From positions 1 through 5,195 of the forward strand of contig CAMLGD010000220.1 in assembly GCA_946479405.1 (NCBI GenBank): a DNA stretch of 5,195 nt, written 5' to 3'. Positions 1 to 5,194 of this stretch are shown in pieces. Positions within the stretch are counted from its first letter, which is position 1. The number at the start of each line of letters is the position of its first letter. Under the pieces are notes generated by a model. It searched no databases, was not told where the DNA came from, and worked only from the letters and a program-made list of their open reading frames with translations. Position numbers and translations under genes: made by a program. Source of the stretch: an uncultured Vogesella sp. GTDB taxonomy: Bacteria > Pseudomonadota > Gammaproteobacteria > Burkholderiales > Chromobacteriaceae.

Positions 1-2
1 AC

Positions 3-1034
3 CCCTACTCCGCCCACATCGACGGCATGGGCGGCGCCACCTCCAGCACCAGCAAATGCGTGATCCTGTCCAAAAGCACGCAGCCCGATCATGACGTGGA
101 TTACCTGTACGGCCAGGTGGCCATCGACAAGGCCTTCGTGGACTGGAGCGGCAACTGCGGCAACCTGAGCACTGCCGCCGGCGCCTTCGCCATTCACGCC
201 GGCCTGGTGGACCCGGCGCGCATTCCGGACAACGGTGTGTGTGTGGTGCGCATCTGGCAGGCCAACATCCACAAAACCATCATCGCCCATGTGCCGGTAA
301 GCCATGGTCAGGTGCAGGAAACCGGCGATTTCGAACTGGACGGCGTCACCTTCCCGGCGGCGGAAATCGTGCTGGAATTCATCGATCCGTCTGATGACGG
401 CGATGAAGGCGGCAGCATGTTCCCCACCGGCAAGCTGGTGGACGATCTGGAAGTGCCCGGCGTCGGCACCTTCAAAGCCACCATGATCACTGCCGGCATC
501 CCTACCGTATTCGTCAATGCAGCCGACATCGGCTACAGCGGCACCGAGCTGCGCGAAGCCATCAACAGCGACCCGACCGCGCTGGCCCGCTTCGAAGCCA
601 TCCGCGTGGCCGGCGCGCTGCGCATGGGGCTGATCAAGACCCCGGAAGAAGCCGCCACCCGCCAGCACACACCCAAGATCGCCTTCGTGGCGCCGCCCCA
701 GGACTACACCGCCTCCAGCGGCAAGCAGATCCTGGCCGGCGACATCGACCTGCTGGTACGCGCACTGTCCATGGGCAAGCTGCACCACGCCATGATGGGC
801 ACCGCCGCGGTAGCCATCGGCACCGCCGCCGCCATCCCCGGCACCCTGGTGAACCTGGCAGCCGGTGGTGGCGAGCGCCAGGCGGTGCGTTTCGGCCACC
901 CGTCCGGCAGCCTGCGCGTGGGTGCCGAAGCCAGGCTGATCGACGGCCAGTGGGCGGTAACCAAGGCCATCATGAGCCGCAGCGCGCGCGTGCTGATGGA
1001 AGGCTGGGTGCGGGTGCCGGGCGACGCGTTCTGA
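3..1034 (+). CDS. prpF: 2-methylaconitate cis-trans isomerase PrpF (5' truncated)
   Basis: PrpF isomerises 2-methylaconitate in the AcnD-dependent branch of the methylcitrate cycle, which turns propionyl-CoA into pyruvate and succinate in the cytoplasm. The reading frame is open to the left edge; codons before the first ATG (27) read PYSAHIDG and continue into MGGATSSTSK, the usual PrpF block, so the ATG is internal. I see 343 residues, against about 390-400 for the family, so roughly 50 N-terminal residues are outside the window. The Lys of SSTSK (54-56) and the Cys of WSGNCGN (156-158) lie 34 residues apart, the same spacing as the Lys73/Cys107 pair implicated in catalysis in Shewanella PrpF. 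Other typical blocks are FELDGVTFPAAEI, GGSMFPTG, DDLEVPGVGTFKATMI, MGKLHHAMMGTAAVAIGTAAA and the C-terminal AAGGGERQAVRFGHPSG. The frame is intact and ends at TGA 1032-1034. A strong terminator follows, so it is probably the last gene of a prp operon (prpB, prpC and acnD expected to the left, not seen). Confidence 0.95.
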   Translation, partial: PYSAHIDGMGGATSSTSKCVILSKSTQPDHDVDYLYGQVAIDKAFVDWSGNCGNLSTAAGAFAIHAGLVDPARIPDNGVCVVRIWQANIHKTIIAHVPVSHGQVQETGDFELDGVTFPAAEIVLEFIDPSDDGDEGGSMFPTGKLVDDLEVPGVGTFKATMITAGIPTVFVNAADIGYSGTELREAINSDPTALARFEAIRVAGALRMGLIKTPEEAATRQHTPKIAFVAPPQDYTASSGKQILAGDIDLLVRALSMGKLHHAMMGTAAVAIGTAAAIPGTLVNLAAGGGERQAVRFGHPSGSLRVGAEARLIDGQWAVTKAIMSRSARVLMEGWVRVPGDAF

Positions 1035-1051
1035 ACGGCTAACACCGTCTG

Positions 1052-1096
1052 AAAACATTGCGGCCAACCTGTCAGCAGGTTGGCCGCAATGTTTTT
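1052..1096 (+). terminator. Intrinsic terminator after prpF
   Basis: A perfect 20-bp inverted repeat: the left arm is 1052-1071 (AAAACATTGCGGCCAACCTG), the loop 1072-1075 (TCAG), the right arm 1076-1095, followed by a T run (1092-1096). The stem has a GC-rich core (GCGGCCAACC). It begins 17 nt after the prpF stop codon. The A run on the left arm gives a U tract on the opposite strand too, so it could work in both directions, although no minus-strand gene reads into it here. It separates prpF from the nuclease-like gene, which therefore needs its own promoter. Confidence 0.93.
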
Positions 1097-1188
1097 CTGA
1101 TCCGGACAGCGCCGGTCAATGTGCCAACGCCGATACACGGCAGACAAATCCGCACACTATCCAGCAGCGACAATGCGACGACTCACCC

Positions 1189-1193
1189 GAGAG
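1189..1193 (+). promoter_or_regulatory. Ribosome binding site supporting the start at 1199
   Basis: GAGAG lies 5 nt before the ATG at 1199-1201. It favours this start over the in-frame ATG at 1058, which would put the N-terminus inside the prpF terminator hairpin and bury the signal peptide. I see no convincing sigma-70 promoter between 1097 and 1188. Confidence 0.55.
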
Positions 1194-1198
1194 CGTCC

Positions 1199-1693
1199 AT
1201 GTCCCGATCCTGCCTCCGGCAGTGGCTGCTGTGCCTGCTGCCTGCCCTGCCACTGTCTGCCAAGGCCGAAGGCCCGCTCACCAGTTTTTACTGTGTGGTG
1301 CAGTCGGTGGAATCCAGCAGCGGCTTCAGCTGCCAGCGTTACCGGCAGCAGCCGGGCAGCGAGCGCATTTTGCGCAGCAGCGTGCGCGTCAGCCTGCTGG
1401 GCTATCAGCCGCCGCCTGACAGCCACCCGCTGGCCGCGCTGGCGCATACCGAGCTGGGCAATATCCTGCTGTACCAGCAAGTAAGGGTGGATGTGTTTGC
1501 CGTGGACAAGCACGGCCGGGATCTGGGGCGGGTACGGCTGTACAAGGCGGATATTACCGAGGCACTGCTCAAGCGCGGGCTGGGCAGCGTCGACCGTACG
1601 CAATTTGGCGCCTACTACTATGTGCCGTTCGAACGCGAGGCGCAGAGCCAGGGCAAAGGCATCTGGTCCGCCAGCCGCCACAGCCAGCTGTGA
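1199..1693 (+). CDS. Exported staphylococcal-nuclease-like protein, probably catalytically degenerate
   Basis: A 164-residue protein with a signal peptide: basic MSRSCLR, a hydrophobic core (residues 9-19) and a likely signal peptidase I site after A21-K22-A23, so the mature form should be periplasmic or secreted. Residues about 30-160 follow the SNase/thermonuclease pattern: a beta strand ending in VSLLGYQPPP (64-73) where active enzymes have LLGIDAPE, a strand-turn DKHGRDLGRV (103-112), helix DITEALLKRGLG (118-129), and the closing block FEREAQSQGKGIW (144-156), like the usual 'E..A...+.GlW'. The GR arginine (R107, equivalent to Arg87 of S. aureus nuclease) is kept. The DGDT calcium loop is replaced by a Ser-rich segment (ESSSGF), and the Asp and Glu of IDAPE become Gln70 and Pro73, so nuclease activity is doubtful. 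Mature Cys32 and Cys45 could form a disulfide. The start at 1199 was chosen for the signal peptide and upstream GAGAG. It runs convergently into the diguanylate cyclase gene, 27 nt apart. The fold assignment is reasonably safe; the function is unknown. Confidence 0.82.
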   Translation: MSRSCLRQWLLCLLPALPLSAKAEGPLTSFYCVVQSVESSSGFSCQRYRQQPGSERILRSSVRVSLLGYQPPPDSHPLAALAHTELGNILLYQQVRVDVFAVDKHGRDLGRVRLYKADITEALLKRGLGSVDRTQFGAYYYVPFEREAQSQGKGIWSASRHSQL

Positions 1694-1720
1694 CAGCAGC
1701 GGCCACGCGGGTTGGCTAGT

Positions 1721-2950
1721 CTAGCTTTCCACCCGGTTGCGGCCATGCATCTTGGCCCGATACAGCAGCGCGTCCGCCCGTTTCAGCCAGTCATCCATGC
1801 ATTCGCCCGGTTGCCAGATCGCCACGCCCAGGCTGGCGGTAATCTGCAGCCGGCGGCCATCGGCCAGCTGCAGCGTGGTGGCGACGGCATCGCGCAGCCG
1901 CTCGGCCACCTGGCGGGCGTTATCGCTGCCAGTATCCGGCAGCACCACCACAAACTCCTCGCCGCCAAAGCGCACCACCCAGTCGATGTCGCCACGCAGC
2001 TGGCTGCGCAGCCGCGCAGCCGCTTCGCGCAACACTTCGTCGCCGATCAGGTGGCCGTATTCATCGTTGATCTGCTTGAAGTGATCGATGTCACAGAACA
2101 CCAGCGCCAAAGGTTGGCCGCTACGCTGTGCGCGGGCGGTTTCCTGCGGCAGCCGCTCGCTGAGAAAGGCACGGTTGTAGCAGCCGGTCAACGCATCATG
2201 GGTCAGCAGGGCGCGAATCTCGGCCAGCGCCCCTTCCAGCTGCTGCGTGCGCTCCTCTACCTGATGGTCCAGCGAGTCGATGTGCTCGGTCAACGCATTC
2301 TGCAAGGTGACAAAGCCGGCCGCCACCAGGTCGATTTCATCCTGCGTCGGCCGCTGCGCACGCTGCAACTGCAGCGGCGAGGTCAGGGTCTGCGGCCCCA
2401 GCCGACCGGCAAAGGCAGCCATGGCGCGCATCGGTTGTTCCAGATCGCGCCGCAGCACATACACCACCAGGGCGCAGATCAGTACGGTCAGCAGCAGATA
2501 GCCCATTAGCATGCCTGCCAGCGACAGCGCCACCTGCTGGTAGATGTAGCCGTCCTTCACCACGATCAGCAGTTCGCCCAGTGGTTTGCCGCCACCGGCC
2601 GGCGTGGGGATGAGAAAGCGCGACACCCGGTTGTGGTACAGCAGCGAGGCATCGCCGGACTCGAACATCTGGCCAGTGACCACGTTGACGCGCACAAAGC
2701 CCACCCCGGGCCGGGCAGCAATCACGTCCAGCTGCCGCTGCACCACTTCCGGTTCGATATCCCACAGCGCTACCGACAGCATCGGCACATTGCTGCTGGC
2801 CACATACTGGATATTGCCCAGCAGTTGCTGCTGCACCGAGTGATAGATCCACACCCCCTGCACCGCGCTGAACAGCAGGGTGCAGCCCATCGCCAGCAGG
2901 GCCAGACGGCGGATCAGCGCAACGGCAAGCGAACGGAAATTACGCGGCAA
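1721..2950 (-). CDS. Membrane-anchored diguanylate cyclase (GGDEF) with periplasmic sensor region
   Basis: A 409-residue inner-membrane protein expected to make c-di-GMP from two GTP. Transmembrane helix 1 spans about residues 11-35 and helix 2 about 139-166. Between them lies a ~100-residue periplasmic region (ALWDIEPEVVQRQLDVIA near 61-78) resembling CHASE-type sensor domains; the exact family is not proved. A linker and coiled coil (about 222-250, LDHQVEERTQQLEGALAEI) leads into a GGDEF domain (about 251-409). Seen there: DALTGCYNR (252-260), FCDIDHFKQINDEYGH (285-300) with metal Asp287 and Asn295, GD 303-304, and the active-site motif GGEEF at 329-333. There is no EAL domain. The product-inhibition motif RxxD is not in register: Arg319-Gly-Asp-Ile-Asp323 stands in its place. 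The start is TTG at 2950: the frame is closed by TGA 2963-2965 just upstream, and GAGAAAG sits 7 nt before the TTG. It lies 12 nt after the binding-protein gene, so the two are almost certainly co-transcribed. Confidence 0.93.
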   Translation of the reverse strand: MPRNFRSLAVALIRRLALLAMGCTLLFSAVQGVWIYHSVQQQLLGNIQYVASSNVPMLSVALWDIEPEVVQRQLDVIAARPGVGFVRVNVVTGQMFESGDASLLYHNRVSRFLIPTPAGGGKPLGELLIVVKDGYIYQQVALSLAGMLMGYLLLTVLICALVVYVLRRDLEQPMRAMAAFAGRLGPQTLTSPLQLQRAQRPTQDEIDLVAAGFVTLQNALTEHIDSLDHQVEERTQQLEGALAEIRALLTHDALTGCYNRAFLSERLPQETARAQRSGQPLALVFCDIDHFKQINDEYGHLIGDEVLREAAARLRSQLRGDIDWVVRFGGEEFVVVLPDTGSDNARQVAERLRDAVATTLQLADGRRLQITASLGVAIWQPGECMDDWLKRADALLYRAKMHGRNRVES

Positions 2951-2957
2951 AATACAT

Positions 2958-2964
2958 CTTTCTC
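2958..2964 (-). promoter_or_regulatory. Ribosome binding site for the TTG start of the cyclase
   Basis: On the minus strand GAGAAAG overlaps the TGA of the upstream gene and lies 7 nt before the TTG at 2950-2948. An ATG at 2957-2955 is out of frame and runs to a stop after five codons. The overlap of ribosome binding site and upstream stop codon suggests translational coupling. Confidence 0.6.
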
Positions 2965-4057
2965 ATTTGAGCAGTTGCTGAAAACCAAAGTCATAGCGCT
3001 TCAGCCGCGGGTTGAGCGCCTTGCTATAACGGCGAAAATCCACGCGCGCAAAATCCAGCTCGCCGTAGTAGCGCATGAAGCGCTCGGCACTGGCCGCCGT
3101 GAACAGGGTAAACATCGGGCGATCCAGCTCCAGGCCCTCGCTGGCGAAATCCACCCCGCGCTGGTAGTCGTACAGCATCACCAGCGCCCAGGCACCGGCG
3201 ATGAAATGGCCGCCGGACAGCGCCGCCAGATTGCCGTCGCGCAGCGCCTGCATGGCTTCGGTCGAGGTGTTGATGCCACTGAAGAATGCATCCTTGCCAG
3301 GTTGGCCGCCACGCTTGCGCCAGCTGTCCATGGCACCGAAGGCCATCAGGTCGTTGCCGGCCCACACCATGCGCGCCTGCGGATAGCGCTGGTACAGCCA
3401 GTCACTCTGCTCGGCGCCACGCTCGCGGTTCCAGGCGGCGTACACCTCCTGCACCAGCGCCACGTCGCGCGCCTCGGCCACCGCGCGGCGCAGGCCGGCA
3501 TCGCGATGGATGGAAGTGGGGGTGGAACGATCGCCGCCGATGGCGATCAGCTGCAGCTTGCCCCCCACGCGGGGCAGCCCCGCCTTGCGTGCGCGCTGGA
3601 TCAGCGCCTTGGCCGACTGGTAGCCGGCGTCTTCGGCATGCGGCTCCAGCGAGCCCAGCCACTGCCGGTATTGCTGCCGCGGCGGTCCGATGGCCTCGGC
3701 ACCCTTGTCATCGCCACGCCCGCTGAACGCCATGAAGGTACGGATGCCGGCACCGTCGAACAGCTTGAGCATCTCCGGCGCGGTGGCGTAATCGTTGGAG
3801 AAAATCACGTAATCCGGCTGCTGCGCCTTGGGACGGGCAATGATCTGGCGGGCGAACTCCACCGCCCGTGGGTGATTGCGCTCGGTGTACAGCACCTCCA
3901 GCTTGACGCCCAGATCATCGGCCGCCGCCTGCATGGCGCGCGAGGCCGTCAGCCAGTAGGTCTCGTCGACCTTGCCCGGATTGATGAAAGTCACCGACAT
4001 GGCCTGCACCAGGCTGCAGTAGCAGATACAGCCCAGCAAGAGCAGTGTTCGTCGCAC
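2963..4057 (-). CDS. Periplasmic binding protein, type 1 (sugar-type ABC substrate-binding family)
   Basis: A 364-residue exported ligand-binding protein. Residues 1-19 (MRRTLLLLGCICYCSLVQA) are a signal peptide with a likely cleavage after VQA; the hydrophobic stretch before Cys10 is too short for a convincing lipobox. The mature part has the two-lobe type-1 PBP pattern: strand SVTFINPGK with DETYW (21-35), helix ASRAMQAAADDLGVKLEVLY (38-57), VIFSND (84-89), IRTFMAFS (105-112), IAIGGDRSTPTSIHRDAGLR (171-190) and VWAGNDLMAFGAM (231-243), as in ribose/galactose-type binding proteins. The mature protein has no cysteine. The ligand cannot be read from the sequence. The start is GTG 4057-4055, with AAAGGA 6 nt upstream and an in-frame TAA 21 nt upstream. 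No permease or ATPase gene adjoins it; its only operon partner is the diguanylate cyclase downstream, so a receptor role resembling Vibrio NspS (with MbaA) or LuxP (with LuxQ) is inferred. Confidence 0.9.
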   Translation of the reverse strand: MRRTLLLLGCICYCSLVQAMSVTFINPGKVDETYWLTASRAMQAAADDLGVKLEVLYTERNHPRAVEFARQIIARPKAQQPDYVIFSNDYATAPEMLKLFDGAGIRTFMAFSGRGDDKGAEAIGPPRQQYRQWLGSLEPHAEDAGYQSAKALIQRARKAGLPRVGGKLQLIAIGGDRSTPTSIHRDAGLRRAVAEARDVALVQEVYAAWNRERGAEQSDWLYQRYPQARMVWAGNDLMAFGAMDSWRKRGGQPGKDAFFSGINTSTEAMQALRDGNLAALSGGHFIAGAWALVMLYDYQRGVDFASEGLELDRPMFTLFTAASAERFMRYYGELDFARVDFRRYSKALNPRLKRYDFGFQQLLK

Positions 4058-4063
4058 GGAACA

Positions 4064-4069
4064 TCCTTT
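4064..4069 (-). promoter_or_regulatory. Ribosome binding site for the GTG start of the binding protein
   Basis: On the minus strand AAAGGA (4069-4064) lies 6 nt before GTG 4057-4055. The ATG at 4064-4062 overlaps this site and is in another frame. This fixes the start at the GTG and gives a well-formed signal peptide. Confidence 0.7.
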
Positions 4070-4101
4070 ATTTTCAACTTATTTTTAATGAAACAACAGC
4101 A

Positions 4102-4133
4102 ATAACCGCTAGCGCATTTGGCATAGCGGTATT
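4102..4133 (-). promoter_or_regulatory. Inverted repeat upstream of the binding-protein gene (operator or leader hairpin)
   Basis: Read on the minus strand, ACCGCTA (4130-4124) and TAGCGGT (4111-4105) face each other across 12 nt; the arms extend to about 10 bp (AATACCGCTA against TAGCGGTTATT) with one unpaired base. The element ends about 45 nt before the GTG start. As DNA it has the form of a dimeric-regulator operator. As RNA, if transcription starts upstream of it, it is a hairpin followed by a T-rich stretch and could act as an attenuator. The sequence does not decide between them. Confidence 0.45.
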
Positions 4134-4311
4134 TAAGGTTTCTATTTTAAACAAAAGCAAAAATAAACTCGAAACAAACCGTCACTACACGTCGCCAGCG
4201 CACAACAACCGCATGGCATGACGACGGCAAAGCCTTGCCCCTGCCCGCTTCATGCCAAGCAGCTAGCGGTTATGCCCCCGTGCGTCACGCCAGAAACCGC
4301 TACCACCGCTA
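4105..4311. repeat. Cluster of five ACCGCTA heptamers, from the palindrome ACCGCTAGCGGT
   Basis: Exact ACCGCTA occurs at 4105-4111 (+), 4124-4130 (-), 4264-4270 (-), 4296-4302 (+) and 4305-4311 (+). Three copies extend toward the 12-nt perfect palindrome ACCGCTAGCGGT: 4105-4116 (10 of 12), 4259-4270 (10 of 12) and 4305-4316 (11 of 12). A 12-nt block, ATAACCGCTAGC at 4102-4113, recurs exactly inverted at 4262-4273. Five copies of a 7-mer in about 210 nt is far above chance (a few hundredths of a copy expected). They look like operator half-sites or a small dispersed repeat; which of these cannot be told from one window. Confidence 0.75.
4214..4257. repeat. Nested inverted repeat downstream of lysR
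   Basis: TGGCATG (4214-4220) pairs with CATGCCA (4251-4257), and inside it GGCAA (4226-4230) pairs with TTGCC (4235-4239) around a 4-nt loop. It is about 105 nt beyond the lysR stop. It could fold in the lysR transcript, but has no U tract, so I do not call it an intrinsic terminator. Confidence 0.35.
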
Positions 4312-4360
4312 GCGGCGCTGGCACCAAGATGACGCTGCGACCAACGTGAGCGCCCCGGCA

Positions 4361-5194
4361 CTAGATGCTGGCCAAGCGCTGTTGCAGCGCCGTCGCCTCC
4401 TGCTGCAGCAACGCGACAAAACGTGCGGCCAACGGTGTCGACGGGCGGAACTGCGGCAACACTACGCTGACGCCAAACGGCACCGACACCGCGAAACGTC
4501 GCAGCTGCAAGCCCTGCCCGGCCATCGCCAGCGCGGTGAGCGGGTTGACGATGGCCACCCCCAGCCCTTCGCGCACCAGCGCGCACACCGACACCGCGCT
4601 GTGCGTCTCCCACACCAGCTGCCGCGCCACCCCGGCCGCGGCAAACACCGCATCCAGTTGCAGGCGGTAGGCATCCTGCGGCGACAGGCTCACAAACGGC
4701 TGGCCGGCAAAATCCTGCGGCACCAGCACGGTTTTTTGCAGCAGCGGATGGCCATCCGGCAGCACACACACTTCGTCGGCGCTGAGCAGCGGCAGCAGGC
4801 TGGTGCCCGGCGGCGCCTCCGCCGATTCGGTAAGGCCGAGGTCGAAGCGCTGCGCCGACAGCCACTCTTCCAGCAGCGGCGACTCCTGCGGCGTGATCGC
4901 CACCCGCACCAAACCGGCCTGCTGCTGCAAACGCCGGCACACCGCCGGCAACAGCGCGTGGGCAAACGCCGGCAGGCAGGCTACCGCCAGCTGGCCGCCA
5001 TCCGGCCGCGCCAGGTTGGCCGCAGCCTCCACGATGCGCTCCAGCCCGATGTAGGAACGCTGCACCTCGTCGAACAGCGCCAGCGCCGGCGCAGTGGGCA
5101 ACAGCCGGCCCTTGACGCGGTCGAACAGCACAAAGCCCAGCAATTGCTCCAGCCGCGCCAGCTCACGGCTGACAGTGGGTTGCGAGGTGTGCAG
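4361..5194 (-). CDS. lysR: LysR-type regulator, probably LysR of lysine biosynthesis (5' truncated)
   Basis: A DNA-binding transcription regulator. The frame is open to the right edge; the first visible residues LHTSQPTVSRELARLEQLLG are the second half of the winged helix-turn-helix and match the same block of E. coli LysR as I recall it. Other blocks shared with that protein are FDRVKGRLLPT, LFDEVQRSYIGLERIV, ACLPAFAHALLP, ITPQESPLLEEWLSAQR, DLGLTESAEAPPGT, DEVCVLPDGHPL, WETHSAVSVCALVREGLG and VNPLTALAMAGQGL. This is much closer than general family similarity, so activation of lysA (diaminopimelate decarboxylase) in response to diaminopimelate/lysine is the likely role. I see 277 residues; by comparison about 27 are missing at the N-terminus. 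The C-terminal co-inducer-binding domain is complete and the gene ends at TAG 4363-4361. In E. coli lysR is divergent from lysA; that position is outside the window here. Some paralogues of this type regulate other amino-acid genes, so the target is not certain. Confidence 0.88.
   Translation of the reverse strand: MHTSQPTVSRELARLEQLLGFVLFDRVKGRLLPTAPALALFDEVQRSYIGLERIVEAAANLARPDGGQLAVACLPAFAHALLPAVCRRLQQQAGLVRVAITPQESPLLEEWLSAQRFDLGLTESAEAPPGTSLLPLLSADEVCVLPDGHPLLQKTVLVPQDFAGQPFVSLSPQDAYRLQLDAVFAAAGVARQLVWETHSAVSVCALVREGLGVAIVNPLTALAMAGQGLQLRRFAVSVPFGVSVVLPQFRPSTPLAARFVALLQQEATALQQRLASI

Larger units (their letters stand above)
4058..4360. other. Gene-free regulatory spacer between lysR and the receptor-cyclase operon
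   Basis: About 300 nt with no credible gene on either strand. The part nearest the binding-protein gene (4061-4180) is much more AT-rich than the rest of the window and must hold the operon promoter, on the minus strand. One weak candidate is TTGCTT (-35) and TTAAAT (-10) 18 nt apart within about 4131-4160, immediately upstream of the paired heptamers; I hold it at low confidence. The part nearest lysR (4181-4360) is GC-rich, with several inverted repeats but no T tract that would make a clear lysR terminator. Five ACCGCTA heptamers are spread over the region. Confidence 0.7.

Noticed and set aside
1043..1052. ACCGTCTGAA, 9 of 10 matches to the Neisseria DNA uptake sequence GCCGTCTGAA, right before a terminator
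   Set aside because: Only one copy, not forming the stem, and the extended 12-mer matches poorly; one near match in 5 kb is not evidence of uptake-sequence use.
1097..1188. Promoter for the nuclease-like gene
   Set aside because: CAGACA at 1141-1146 is -35-like, but no acceptable -10 lies 16-18 nt downstream; no promoter can be supported.
1157..1681. Minus-strand open frame of 174 codons opposite the nuclease-like gene
   Set aside because: No signal peptide, motif or ribosome binding site, whereas the + strand frame has a signal peptide and SNase-type motifs.
1715..1725. Perfect palindrome GCTAGTCTAGC over the cyclase stop codon
   Set aside because: Too short and without a loop or T tract to be the convergent terminator; no partner copy elsewhere.
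1712..2509. + strand open frame of 265 codons
   Set aside because: Fully antisense to the GGDEF gene, with low-complexity composition; a shadow of that gene.
4028..4057. Possible lipoprotein signal (LLGC) in the binding protein
   Set aside because: Only five residues of hydrophobic core precede Cys10, and a good signal peptidase I site (VQA) lies at residue 19.
2633..4105. Long + strand open frame (490 codons) opposite the binding protein and cyclase
   Set aside because: It spans two well-supported minus-strand genes and their junction; its His/Gln-rich product resembles no family and arises from GC-rich codon bias of the true genes.
4301..4321. Hairpin around CCGCTAGCGG as a lysR terminator
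   Set aside because: About 5 bp of stem with a wobble pair, a CTAG loop and no U tract; better explained as one of the heptamer/palindrome copies.
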